Assembly: GCF_002751875.1 (NCBI RefSeq) | Contig: NZ_NMZM01000005.1 | Span: 1-64,000 of the forward strand | DNA: 64,000 nt | Direction: 5' to 3' | DNA from: Oceaniglobus indicus | GTDB taxonomy: Bacteria; Pseudomonadota; Alphaproteobacteria; Rhodobacterales; Rhodobacteraceae | Shown: positions 44,463 through 53,578 of the stretch, one piece after another | Layout of the letters: each line of letters opens with the position of its first letter | Numbering within the stretch: the stretch's first letter is position 1 | Made by a program: the position numbers and the translations under genes | The notes under the pieces: generated by a model | The model's input: only the letters and a program-made list of their open reading frames with translations | What the model was told of the DNA's origin: nothing | Database searches by the model: none

Positions 44463-46652
44463 TCAATAAAAACTCTGGGGATCGATGTCGATGGACAGGC
44501 GCAGGGACGACGGCAGGCGAAACTGCGCCACCCATTCGGCCAGCGCGGCCTGCAACGGTGCCGCCTTGTCGGCCTTGATCAACAGGCGCACACGATGCCG
44601 CCCCCGTATGCGGGCGATGGGGGCCGGGGCCGGCCCGAACAGTTGCGCGCCGATGCGGCGCAGGGGCTGGTCGCGCCGGGCCATGTCGGCGGCAACGTCG
44701 AATACCTGTTGCACGTTGGGCGACGACAGGATGATCCCGGCCATCCGGCCATAGGGCGGCACGCCCGCATGGCGCCGCTCGGCGGCTTCGGCGGACCAGA
44801 ACCGTTCCTCGTCGCCCGCAAGGATCGCACGGATCACGGGATGTTCCGGCTGATAGGTCTGCAACAGCGCGGTGCCCGGCTTGTCGGCCCGCCCGGCCCG
44901 CCCCGCCACCTGGCGCATCAGCTGAAACGTGCGTTCGGCGGCCCGCAGATCGGACCCCTGCAAGCCAAGGTCGGCGTCGATCACCCCCACCAGCGTCAGC
45001 AATGGAAAGTTGTGCCCCTTGGCCACCAGTTGCGTGCCGATGATGATGTCGGCGCCGCCCGCCGCGATCTGTTCGATCTGCTGTTTCATGGCGCGGGCTG
45101 ATCCGAACAGGTCGCTTGACAGCACCGCAATTCGCGCGTCGGGAAACAGCGCGGTTGCTTCCTCGGCCAGCCGCTCCACCCCCGGGCCGACCGGCGACAT
45201 GCGGTCCTCGGCCTCGCAGTTCGGGCATTTCTCGGGCATCGGTTTCGTCTCGCCGCATTGATGGCAGACCAGCCGTTTCAGGAACCGGTGTTCCACCATC
45301 CGCGCATCGCAATGGTCGCATCCGATCTGATGCCCACAGGCGCGGCACAGCGTGATCGGCGCATAGCCGCGCCGGTTCAGGAACAGCAGCGATTGCTCGC
45401 CCGTTTCCAGCCGCTTCATCACCCCTTGCGCCAGGGTCGGTGATATCCACTTGCCGCCCGGCAGATCCTCGGCGCGCATGTCGACCGCGCGCATCTCGGG
45501 CATGATCGCGGCGCCGAAACGCGACGTCAGATCCAGCCGCGCGTATTTACCGGCCTCGACGTTCGCCCACGTCTCCAAGGACGGAGTCGCCGATGCCAGA
45601 ACCACATGGGCGCTGCAAAGCGATGCGCGCAGCACCGCCATGTCGCGCGCGTTATACAGCACGCCGTCCTCCTGTTTATAGGAGGTGTCGTGTTCCTCAT
45701 CGACGACGATCAGCCCCAGATCGCGGAACGGCAGGAACAGGGCCGAGCGCGCGCCGACGACCATCTGAGCGCCGCCCTCGCCCACCATGCGCCAGCAGCG
45801 GCGCCGTTCGGTCATGGTGACACCGGAATGCCATTCGGCGGGCAGAACGCCGAACCGCTCCTGCACGCGGGTCAGGAATTCCGAGGTCAGCGCGATTTCC
45901 GGCAACAGCACCAGTGCTTGCCGTCCCGCGCGCAGGCAGGCCGCGACCGCCTCGAGATAGACCTCGGTCTTGCCCGATCCGGTGACGCCGCGCAGCATCG
46001 TTGTGCCGTATGTCGCGGCCGTCACCGCCTGCGCAAGCTGCGCCGCCGCAGCCGCCTGATCGTCGGTCAGATCGTGGCCCGGGCGGTCGGGATCCAGCCG
46101 GGGATAAGGCGTATCGCGCGGGCTTTCCTGTTCCACCACGGCACCCTGTTTCACCAGCCCCTTGATCACGCTGGACGTCACGCCGGCACTGTCGGCCAGT
46201 TCCTTCAAGGTAAACGCCAGCCCGCCATAGTCGCGCAGCACCTCCAGCACCTTGGCACGCGCATCGGTCATCCGGTCGGGCGCGGCGTCACCCAGACGAT
46301 AGACCACGCGCATGGACGGCGGATCGCCCAGGCCCGGCGACCGGGTGGCAAGGCGCAGCATCGCGGGCATCGGCGTCAGCGTGTAATCGGCGGCGCGACG
46401 CAAGAACTGCTGCATCTCGTCGCGCATCGACACCGCGTCCAGCACGCGGATCACGCGCCGCACCTTGGCCAGGTCATATCCCCCCTCACCCCGGCCCCAG
46501 ACGACGCCCAGCACCTTGCGAGGGCCCAGGGGCACCTCGACGAACGCGCCGGTCATGCACCCGCCTTCGGGCGCGCGGTAATCCAGCGCGCGGTCCAGCG
46601 GCTGGGTCGTCATGACCGCGATCAAATCGCCTTCGTCGAAGAAACCCTGCAC
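44463..46652 (-). CDS. priA: Primosomal replication restart helicase PriA
   Basis: The 729-residue superfamily 2 helicase has Walker A GVTGSGKTEVYL, DEEH box LIVVDEEHDTSYK, the late helicase motif QVAGRAGRADKPG and the zinc-binding cysteines CRACGHQIGCDHC, CHQCGE and CPNCEAE. It reloads the replisome at stalled forks. It lies just downstream of a small 43-codon frame and convergent with the SurA-like gene. N-terminal start MQGFFDEGDLIAVMTT is usual. Confidence 0.97.
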   Translation of the reverse strand: MQGFFDEGDLIAVMTTQPLDRALDYRAPEGGCMTGAFVEVPLGPRKVLGVVWGRGEGGYDLAKVRRVIRVLDAVSMRDEMQQFLRRAADYTLTPMPAMLRLATRSPGLGDPPSMRVVYRLGDAAPDRMTDARAKVLEVLRDYGGLAFTLKELADSAGVTSSVIKGLVKQGAVVEQESPRDTPYPRLDPDRPGHDLTDDQAAAAAQLAQAVTAATYGTTMLRGVTGSGKTEVYLEAVAACLRAGRQALVLLPEIALTSEFLTRVQERFGVLPAEWHSGVTMTERRRCWRMVGEGGAQMVVGARSALFLPFRDLGLIVVDEEHDTSYKQEDGVLYNARDMAVLRASLCSAHVVLASATPSLETWANVEAGKYARLDLTSRFGAAIMPEMRAVDMRAEDLPGGKWISPTLAQGVMKRLETGEQSLLFLNRRGYAPITLCRACGHQIGCDHCDARMVEHRFLKRLVCHQCGETKPMPEKCPNCEAEDRMSPVGPGVERLAEEATALFPDARIAVLSSDLFGSARAMKQQIEQIAAGGADIIIGTQLVAKGHNFPLLTLVGVIDADLGLQGSDLRAAERTFQLMRQVAGRAGRADKPGTALLQTYQPEHPVIRAILAGDEERFWSAEAAERRHAGVPPYGRMAGIILSSPNVQQVFDVAADMARRDQPLRRIGAQLFGPAPAPIARIRGRHRVRLLIKADKAAPLQAALAEWVAQFRLPSSLRLSIDIDPQSFY

Positions 46653-46658
46653 GCGGGT

Positions 46659-46790
46659 TCAGCCCGCCTGAGGGTGCGGGGTTGCGATACGGGCGAAGCC
46701 CATGGCGCTGACGGCGGCCGGCATCGCCTCGAACACCACCAGAAGCGCGCCAGACGCGGCAACAAGGGCCAGCCAGACAGAAACTTCCAT
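46659..46790 (-). CDS. Possible small membrane peptide upstream of priA
   Basis: A 43-codon frame begins MEVSVWLALVAASGALLVVF, a single membrane helix, and continues to a PHPQAG end. A GGAG site lies seven bases before the ATG. It ends six bases before the priA start. It may be a real membrane microprotein or a leader peptide. No relative is known to me. Confidence 0.45.
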   Translation of the reverse strand: MEVSVWLALVAASGALLVVFEAMPAAVSAMGFARIATPHPQAG

Positions 46791-46891
46791 GGGCAACTCC
46801 AGACGGGAAAGGGAAATGGACCCTTTCGGCCCCCCGCGACATTGGGGTATCATCACGGTGAATTCAACATCCAGACAACGAGGCACCCGAG

Positions 46892-47545
46892 ATGAAATTC
46901 TTTGTCGATACCGCCGATGTGGACGCGATCCGCGAACTGAACGATCTGGGGATGGTGGACGGCGTCACGACCAATCCGTCGCTGATCCTGAAATCGGGCC
47001 GCGACATCAAGGAAGTCACGAAAGAGATCTGCGACATGGTCGAAGGTCCGGTCAGCGCCGAATGTGTCGCGCTGGATTATGACGGCATGATCTCGGAAGG
47101 GCGCACCCTGGCCAAGATCGCCGACAACATCGCCATCAAGCTGCCGCTGACCTGGGCCGGCCTGAAGGCGTGCAAGACCCTGACCGGCGAGGGCCACATG
47201 GTCAACGTGACGCTGTGCTTTTCGGCCAACCAGGCACTGCTGGCGGCCAAGGCCGGGGCCACGTTCATCTCGCCGTTCCTGGGACGGCTGGACGATCTGT
47301 CGCTCGATGGCATGGACCTGATCCAGGATATCCGCACGATCTATGACAACTACGGGTTCGAGACCCAGATCCTGGCCGCGTCGATCCGCAACGTGAACCA
47401 CGTCAAGGACGCCGCGCTGATCGGCGCCGATGTGATCACCGCACCGCCGGCCGTGATCAAGTCGCTGGCCAACCACGTGCTGACCGACAAGGGGCTGGAC
47501 GCGTTCATGGCCGACTGGAAAAAGACCGGCCAGACCATCGCCTGA
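46892..47545 (+). CDS. fsa: Fructose-6-phosphate aldolase / small transaldolase
   Basis: The 217-residue protein starts [20 protein letters not shown] and contains [11 protein letters not shown] and [18 protein letters not shown], the typical small transaldolase-like barrel with the Schiff-base Lys in IKLP. Enzymes of this subfamily either cleave fructose-6-phosphate to dihydroxyacetone and glyceraldehyde-3-phosphate or act as short transaldolases; which one cannot be decided by eye. A hairpin follows the gene. Confidence 0.93.
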   Translation: MKFFVDTADVDAIRELNDLGMVDGVTTNPSLILKSGRDIKEVTKEICDMVEGPVSAECVALDYDGMISEGRTLAKIADNIAIKLPLTWAGLKACKTLTGEGHMVNVTLCFSANQALLAAKAGATFISPFLGRLDDLSLDGMDLIQDIRTIYDNYGFETQILAASIRNVNHVKDAALIGADVITAPPAVIKSLANHVLTDKGLDAFMADWKKTGQTIA

Positions 47546-47563
47546 GCTGTCGATATTCCTGAC

Positions 47564-47597
47564 GCGGGCGGCGATGCAAAAAGGCATCGCTGCCCGC
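47564..47597 (+). terminator. Terminator after fsa
   Basis: GCGGGCGGCGATGC (47564-47577) and GCATCGCTGCCCGC (47584-47597) form a 14-bp stem with one G-U pair and an A-rich 6-base loop, 18 bases past the fsa stop. A distinct T-run is absent. Confidence 0.75.
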
Positions 47598-47685
47598 TGG
47601 CTTGGAAAATCATGCAATTTTGGCGTGATTTACGATTTCGATCTGCCCTAGGATACTAAAAATCGAACAATCGGATGGGAACGGC

Positions 47686-48393
47686 ATGGGAGAACGCGCC
47701 TTGATCGCTGATGATCTGCGCCACAGGATTATGTCCGAACCGGATGTCATCCTGGAAGACCTGGACCTGATGCGCGCCCTGATCGCGGGCAACGACAAGA
47801 CCATCGGCGGCAATGTCGTGGATCTGCGGTCGATTGCCATGGAACGCCTCGAAGCGCGGCTGGACCGGCTTGAGGATACCCACCGCAACGTCATCGCCGC
47901 CGCCTATGAAAACCTGTCGGGCACCAACCAGATCCATCGCGCGGTTCTGGCAATGCTGGACCCCACGGATTTCGAGGCGTTCCTGCACAACCTGGCCACC
48001 AATGTCGCCGACATCCTGCGCGTCGATGCCCTGCGCCTGGTGCTCGAGACCGAGGCGGGCGACTCCGACTCGGACCTTCGGTCGCTGTCCGACGTCCTGT
48101 CGCTGGCCCGGCCCGGCTTCATCTCGGGCTATCTGACCCATGGGCGCAACACCCCCGAACGGCGCGTCACCCTGCGCCAGTGCGACGGCGGCGACGCCAG
48201 CGTCTATGGTTCGCGCGGTGGCGATCTGCACTCGGAAGCTTGCCTGAAACTTGATTTCGGCAGCGGTCGCCTGCCGGGTCTGCTGGTGCTGGCCAGCGAA
48301 GATCCGCACCTGTTCACGCCCGCGCAAGGCACCGATCTGCTTGGGTTTTTCGCAGGTGCCTTTGAACGGTCCATGCGCCGCTGGCTGGCGTGA
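47686..48393 (+). CDS. DUF484 family protein
   Basis: The 235-residue protein has a coiled-coil N-terminal region (MERLEARLDRLEDTHRNVIA) and a GAF-like domain, the layout of DUF484. It lies upstream of xerC with only four bases between stop and start. A DUF484-xerC pair is common in proteobacteria, so it may assist recombination or its control, but no activity is established. The start follows GGGAACGGC. Confidence 0.88.
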   Translation: MGERALIADDLRHRIMSEPDVILEDLDLMRALIAGNDKTIGGNVVDLRSIAMERLEARLDRLEDTHRNVIAAAYENLSGTNQIHRAVLAMLDPTDFEAFLHNLATNVADILRVDALRLVLETEAGDSDSDLRSLSDVLSLARPGFISGYLTHGRNTPERRVTLRQCDGGDASVYGSRGGDLHSEACLKLDFGSGRLPGLLVLASEDPHLFTPAQGTDLLGFFAGAFERSMRRWLA

Positions 48394-48397
48394 TCCG

Positions 48398-49312
48398 ATG
48401 ATCTCTCCAGCCGCCCGCGACGCGCTTGCGACCTGGTTGGACGGGATGGGCGCCATGGGCGGTGCGGCCGACAATACCCTTGCGGCCTATCGCACCGACG
48501 TTCTGGGCTGGCTCGAATTTCTCCAGATGCATTTCGGACAGGGCACCGGGATCGACACCATCGCCGGGGTCGGGATTTCCGACATGCGCGCCTGGATGTC
48601 CCACGAACGGGGGCGCGGTGTGCAGGCCCGATCGCTTGCGCGGTCGCTGTCGGCGGTCAAGAGCTTCACGCGGTTTCTGGCCGAACGCGAAGGCTTCGAT
48701 CCCACCGCCATCCTGTCCGCCAGATCGCCCAAGTTCCGCCGCAAGCTGCCCCGTCCCCTGTCCGAAGAGGGCGCGCGTGACATGATCGCCACGGTCGAGT
48801 TGCAGGATCTGCGCGGCTGGGTCGCGGCCCGGGATGTCGCCGTCGTGACGCTGCTCTATGGCTGCGGCTTGCGCATTTCCGAGGCCTTGTCCCTGACCGG
48901 TGCCGATCATCCGCTGGGCGAAACGCTGCGCATTCGCGGCAAGGGTGGCAAGGAACGCATGGTGCCGGTGCTGCCGGCGGCCCGCACGGCCGTTTCGGCC
49001 TATGTGACGTTGTGTCCCTATCCGGTGGAACGCGACGCACCGTTGTTTCGTGCCATTCGCGGCGGCAAACTGGTGCCACGCACCATCCAGAAAGCGATGG
49101 AGCAATCGCGGATGCAACTGGGCCTGCCGGCCACCGCGACGCCGCACGCCATGCGCCATTCCTTCGCCACCCACCTGCTGAACGCCGGCGGCGATCTGCG
49201 GGCGATCCAGGAACTTCTGGGCCATGCGTCGCTTTCTACCACTCAGGCCTATACCGCGGTCGACACCGCCCGCCTTCTCGACGTCTACGCCAGTGCCCAT
49301 CCGCGCGGCTGA
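48398..49312 (+). CDS. xerC: Tyrosine recombinase XerC
   Basis: The 304-residue recombinase has an N-terminal SAM-like DNA-binding domain and the catalytic Arg in YGCGLRISEAL, Lys in GKGGKERMVPV, HAMRHSF with the His-Arg pair, LGHASLSTTQAYT, and the nucleophilic Tyr in that last motif. With XerD it resolves chromosome dimers at dif. The start MISPAARDA at 48398 is chosen; an in-frame region upstream is shared with the end of the DUF484 gene and is not conserved. Confidence 0.95.
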   Translation: MISPAARDALATWLDGMGAMGGAADNTLAAYRTDVLGWLEFLQMHFGQGTGIDTIAGVGISDMRAWMSHERGRGVQARSLARSLSAVKSFTRFLAEREGFDPTAILSARSPKFRRKLPRPLSEEGARDMIATVELQDLRGWVAARDVAVVTLLYGCGLRISEALSLTGADHPLGETLRIRGKGGKERMVPVLPAARTAVSAYVTLCPYPVERDAPLFRAIRGGKLVPRTIQKAMEQSRMQLGLPATATPHAMRHSFATHLLNAGGDLRAIQELLGHASLSTTQAYTAVDTARLLDVYASAHPRG

Positions 49313-49351
49313 TTGTTTGCGCCCACCCGAGTTTTAAGCCATCAGGATTTC

Positions 49352-50044
49352 ATGACCGCTTCCACCCGCGCCCTTCTCGTTCATCTTTTGACCGCCACCG
49401 GCGCGGTTTTTGCCATGTTGGCCATGCTGGCGGCGGCCGACGAAAACTGGTCGATGATGTTCCTGTGGCTGGTCGTGGCCTTCGGCGTCGACGGGATCGA
49501 CGGGCCGCTGGCGCGCAAATACGACGTAAAGACCCATTCACCCCAATACGACGGCGTGCTGATGGATCTGATCATCGATTACATCACCTATGTCTTCATC
49601 CCGGCCTTTGCCCTGTTCGAATCCGATCTTCTGCCGGGATGGACCGGCTGGATCGCGATCATCGTCATCACCTTCGGCAGTGTCGTGTATTTCGCCGACA
49701 CGCGCATGAAAACGAAGGATAATTCGTTTTCCGGCTTTCCGGGGTGCTGGAACATGCTGGTGATCGTGATGTTCGCGCTGGAACCGAATTTCTGGATCAT
49801 CCTGGCCATCGTCGTCGCATTGGCCATCGCGATGTTCCTGCCGCTGAAGTTCGTGCATCCGGTGCGCACCGAACGCTGGCGGGCGGTGACGTTGCCCATG
49901 GCGCTGGTCTGGACCTATTGCGCGGGCTGGGCGGCCTGGGTCGATTTCGACCCGGCCAGCTGGGCGCACTGGGGCCTGATCGTGACCTCGCTCTACCTCG
50001 TCTTCGCGGGGATCGCGCAGCAAGTGATCCCTCAGCGCGGCTGA
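49352..50044 (+). CDS. pcs: Phosphatidylcholine synthase
   Basis: The 230-residue membrane protein has the CDP-alcohol phosphotransferase motif DGIDGPLARKYD followed by QYDGVLMDLIIDYITY, giving the acidic metal site. Pcs joins CDP-diacylglycerol and choline to make phosphatidylcholine, a one-step route found in rhizobia and Rhodobacterales. Several helices lie in the C-terminal half (WGLIVTSLYLVFAGIAQQVI). It uses the same choline imported by the cho genes 15 kb away. Its end overlaps the convergent DUF3253 gene by 13 bases. Confidence 0.93.
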   Translation: MTASTRALLVHLLTATGAVFAMLAMLAAADENWSMMFLWLVVAFGVDGIDGPLARKYDVKTHSPQYDGVLMDLIIDYITYVFIPAFALFESDLLPGWTGWIAIIVITFGSVVYFADTRMKTKDNSFSGFPGCWNMLVIVMFALEPNFWIILAIVVALAIAMFLPLKFVHPVRTERWRAVTLPMALVWTYCAGWAAWVDFDPASWAHWGLIVTSLYLVFAGIAQQVIPQRG

Positions 50045-50277
50045 GCCAACCGCAACCGGATCGGCCCCTTGGCCGTTTGCGGATCGACGACCTTGCCACC
50101 TTGAAGCGCCTCGATCATCGGCTCATCGGCCGCCACCCGTCGTACGTCGGCCATGAGGGGTCGCCAATCGTCGGCCAGGGCCCGCGCGACTTCGGACGGA
50201 CAGAGCGTCTTGCGCGCACCACGTTGCCGCGCGATGTCCATCAGCGCAGCCCGGATACCATTGTCGGAAACAGGCAA
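50032..50277 (-). CDS. DUF3253 family small protein
   Basis: The 81-residue protein has the DUF3253 pattern: TLCPSEVARALADDWR, MADVRRVAA and VDPQTAKGPIRLRLA. It looks like a small winged-helix fold. No function is established. It is convergent with pcs, and its stop lies within the inverted repeat CTCAGC/GCTGAG at 50031-50045. Confidence 0.85.
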   Translation of the reverse strand: MPVSDNGIRAALMDIARQRGARKTLCPSEVARALADDWRPLMADVRRVAADEPMIEALQGGKVVDPQTAKGPIRLRLAQPR

Positions 50278-50327
50278 GTTTCAGCCTCTCTTCCCGTCAT
50301 CAAACCCTGGAAATTATCGGCAAGATG

Positions 50328-50356
50328 AAAGGGCGGCGTTTTTCTCGCCGCCCTTT
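50328..50356 (-). terminator. Terminator of ileS
   Basis: AAAGGGCGGCG (50328-50338) and CGCCGCCCTTT (50346-50356) form a perfect 11-bp stem with a 7-base loop, a few bases after the ileS stop codon. On the ileS strand it ends in CCCTTTC, a weak T-run. Confidence 0.85.
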
Positions 50357-50359
50357 CCC

Positions 50360-53300
50360 TCATGTCAGCGCCGCGTCGCACCGGCCGCAGACCCCGGGAT
50401 GGGCGTGGGTTCCGACGTCGGGCAGGATCTTCCAGCAACGTTCGCACTTCTCGCCCTCGGCCTTGGCGAACACGACCGCCACGCCCGGCACCTCGGCCAG
50501 GGTGAACGCGCCCTCGGGGGCCGGATCGGTGGTCAGCACGACGCCCGACGTGATGCAAAGATCCGCGAACCGGTCGGGGTCGGTGACGGCCGCCGCCAGC
50601 TCGGCCGACAGATGCACGATCGGCGCCGCCTCGAGCGACGATCCGATGGTCTTGGCCCGCCGCTGTTCCTCGAGCGCGCCGGTGACAACGCGGCGCACGG
50701 CACGCACGGATTGCAGGCGCGCGGCCAGCGCATCGTTGCGCCATTCGGCCGGCGTATCGGGGAAATCCGTCAGATGGATCGACCCGTCCTCGCCCGGGTT
50801 ACGCTCCAGCCAGGCCTCTTCCATCGTGAAGACAAGGATCGGCGCAAGCCATGCGGTCAGCCGTTCGAAGATGGCCCCGATCACCGCCTCGGTCGCGAGG
50901 CGGCGGGTTGAATCGGCCGCGTCGCAATACAGCGCGTCCTTGCGCACGTCGAAATAGAAACTGGACAGATCCAGTGTCGCGAAATCGAACACCGTGCGCC
51001 AGACCCTCTGGAAATCATAGGCGGCATAGGCGGCGCGAACCTGTCCGTCGATCTCGGCCAGGCGATGCAGGATCAGCTGTTCCAGCTCGGGAATCTCGGC
51101 CGGCATGTCGGGCACGACCTCGGGCATCGCCCCCAGCATGAAGCGCATGGTATTGCGCAGGCGGCGATAGCCGTCGGCGACGCCTTTCAGGATCTCGGGT
51201 CCGATCCGCTGGTCGGCCGTGTAATCCGACTGGGCGACCCACAACCGCAGGATATCGGCGCCGTATTGCTTGACCACAGTCTCGGGCACCACCGTGTTGC
51301 CGATGGATTTGGACATCTTCATGCCCTTTTCATCCAGCGTGAAGCCGTGGGTCACGACCGCCTTGTAAGGCGCGCGCCCCTTGGTGCCGCAGGCCTGCAA
51401 CAGCGAGGAATGGAACCAGCCGCGATGCTGATCGGTGCCTTCCATGTACACGTCGGCGATGCCGTCCGGCGCCCCGTCGGCCCGGTCGCGCAGCACGAAG
51501 GCGTGGGTCGAGCCGGAATCGAACCACACGTCAAGGATATCGAAGACCTGATCGTAATCATCGGGGTTGGCCGCGTCGCCGATGAACCGCGCCTTGGCGC
51601 CATCGACATACCAGGCATCCGCGCCTTCGGTCTCGAACGCTTCGACGATACGGGCGTTGACAGCCGCATCGCGCAGCAGGAACTCGGGATCGGTCGGCAC
51701 CTTTCCCTTGCGCACGAAACAGGTCAGCGGGACGCCCCAGGCGCGCTGGCGCGACAACACCCAGTCGGGGCGCTGTTCGATCATCGCGTGCAGCCGGTTG
51801 CGCCCGCGCCGCGGCGTCCAGGTGACCAGTTCATCGATCGAACGCAGGGCACGTTCGCGGATCGTCGTGCCATAGGTATCCTGCCCATCACCCACCGCCC
51901 GGTCGATGGCGGCGAACCATTGCGGCGTGTTGCGATAGATCACCGGCGCCTTGGACCGCCACGAATGGGGATAGCTGTGCTTGATCGTGCCGCGTGCCAG
52001 CAACCCGCCGACCTCGACCAGCTTGTTGATCACGGCGGTGTTGGCGTCCCCTTCCCAGGGGTTTGCCTTGTTCTTCTTGTTCGGCGCGTCGCGCAGGATC
52101 GACGTGCCGCCGAAAAACGGCAGGTCGTCGCGGAAGCGTCCGTCTTCCATCACGTTATAGGTGATGACCTGCTCCAGCATCCCGAGGTCGCGATACAGCT
52201 CGAACTCCTCCATCCCGTGGGACGGCGCACAGTGAACGAACCCGGTGCCCTCTTCATCGGTCACGAAATCGGCGGGCCGGAAATCGCGGGGCGCGTCCCA
52301 TTCGCCATTGCCGCCCTCGGCCCCGGCCAAGGGATGGTGCAGCGTCATGCCCGCAAGCTGCGCCTGGGTGACATCGCGCACGCGGCGCCACTGGCCTTCT
52401 TCCAGCCGCGCCTTGGTCAAGGTCTGCGCCGCCAGGTTGTCCGCAAGGATGAACCGCTCGCCGACCTCGGCCCACGACTCGGCCGGCGTTCCGGTGACCT
52501 CGTAAAGCCCGTAGGAAAACGCCGAACCATACACCAGCGCCTTGTTCGACGGGATCGTCCATGGCGTCGTCGTCCAGATCACGACCGACGCACCGACCAG
52601 ATCCTGCCCGGTTTCCGCAACCGCCGCGAACACCGCCTCGCGGTCGCCATCGGTCGCCTCCTCGTCCGACAACTCGACGTCCGGCAGATCGAACGCGGTG
52701 ACGCGGAACTTGACCCAGACGGTAAAGCTCTCCTTGTCGTGGTATTCCACCTCGGCCTCGGCCAGCGCGGTCTTCTCGATCGGCGACCACATCACCGGCT
52801 TGCTGCCCTGATACAGCGTCCCGTTCATCAGGAACTTCTGGAACTCCTCGGCGATCACCGCCTCGGCGTGGAAGTCCATTGTCAGATAGGGATCGGCCCA
52901 GTTGCCGGTCACGCCCAGCCGCTTGAACTCATCGCGCTGGATGTCGACCCAGCCGGCCGCGAACTCGCGACATTCCTTGCGGAACTCGACGATGTCGACC
53001 GCATCCTTGTCCTGGCCCTTGGCGCGGTATTTCTCCTCGATCTTCCATTCGATGGGCAGACCGTGACAATCCCACCCCGGAACATAGCGCGCATCAAAGC
53101 CGAGCATCTGGTGCGAGCGCACGATCATGTCCTTGATCGTCTTGTTCAGGGCGTGGCCGATATGCAAATTGCCGTTGGCATAGGGCGGGCCATCGTGCAG
53201 CACAAAGGGCGTGCGCCCGGCCGCGCTCGACCGCAGGCGGTCATAGATGCCGATCCTTTCCCAGCGGGCCAGCCATTCGGGCTCACGCGCAGGCAGGCCC

Positions 53301-53371
53301 GCGCGCATCGGGAAATCGGTCTGCGGCAGGCGCAGGGTGTCTTTATAGTCGGAAGCTGTGTCGGCGCACAT
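50360..53371 (-). CDS. ileS: Isoleucyl-tRNA synthetase
   Basis: The 1003-residue class I synthetase has the HIGH motif (YANGNLHIGHALNK), the editing CP1 domain with TTTPWTIPSNKAL, the KMSKS loop KGMKMSKSIGNTV, the anticodon-binding domain, and a C-terminal zinc site CERCWKILP with CGRCDAAL. It charges tRNA-Ile. The length is somewhat greater than the 938 residues of E. coli. It is a single gene with its own terminator. The start MCADTASDYKDTL is the family N-terminus. Confidence 0.98.
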   Translation of the reverse strand: MCADTASDYKDTLRLPQTDFPMRAGLPAREPEWLARWERIGIYDRLRSSAAGRTPFVLHDGPPYANGNLHIGHALNKTIKDMIVRSHQMLGFDARYVPGWDCHGLPIEWKIEEKYRAKGQDKDAVDIVEFRKECREFAAGWVDIQRDEFKRLGVTGNWADPYLTMDFHAEAVIAEEFQKFLMNGTLYQGSKPVMWSPIEKTALAEAEVEYHDKESFTVWVKFRVTAFDLPDVELSDEEATDGDREAVFAAVAETGQDLVGASVVIWTTTPWTIPSNKALVYGSAFSYGLYEVTGTPAESWAEVGERFILADNLAAQTLTKARLEEGQWRRVRDVTQAQLAGMTLHHPLAGAEGGNGEWDAPRDFRPADFVTDEEGTGFVHCAPSHGMEEFELYRDLGMLEQVITYNVMEDGRFRDDLPFFGGTSILRDAPNKKNKANPWEGDANTAVINKLVEVGGLLARGTIKHSYPHSWRSKAPVIYRNTPQWFAAIDRAVGDGQDTYGTTIRERALRSIDELVTWTPRRGRNRLHAMIEQRPDWVLSRQRAWGVPLTCFVRKGKVPTDPEFLLRDAAVNARIVEAFETEGADAWYVDGAKARFIGDAANPDDYDQVFDILDVWFDSGSTHAFVLRDRADGAPDGIADVYMEGTDQHRGWFHSSLLQACGTKGRAPYKAVVTHGFTLDEKGMKMSKSIGNTVVPETVVKQYGADILRLWVAQSDYTADQRIGPEILKGVADGYRRLRNTMRFMLGAMPEVVPDMPAEIPELEQLILHRLAEIDGQVRAAYAAYDFQRVWRTVFDFATLDLSSFYFDVRKDALYCDAADSTRRLATEAVIGAIFERLTAWLAPILVFTMEEAWLERNPGEDGSIHLTDFPDTPAEWRNDALAARLQSVRAVRRVVTGALEEQRRAKTIGSSLEAAPIVHLSAELAAAVTDPDRFADLCITSGVVLTTDPAPEGAFTLAEVPGVAVVFAKAEGEKCERCWKILPDVGTHAHPGVCGRCDAALT

Positions 53372-53578
53372 GTGATCGGTCCTCGGGAGGGGATATCGGC
53401 ATTGGAATGAGGAAACGGCGCGGCAAACCCATGCGCCTTGTCCCGGACGCCCCGTGAATCAGAGCGCCGGGCCGGTAATTCGGCCAATCGCGGAACGATG
53501 CGGGATCGGGGTCGGTGACATGGGCCGCGTTATAGGGCGGCGCGCAAGGCAGGTAAAGCCGCGATGCCGCCGGTCCCG

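Noticed and set aside
51065-53410. 781-codon plus-strand frame opposite ileS
   Set aside because: It is antisense to a complete, motif-rich isoleucyl-tRNA synthetase.
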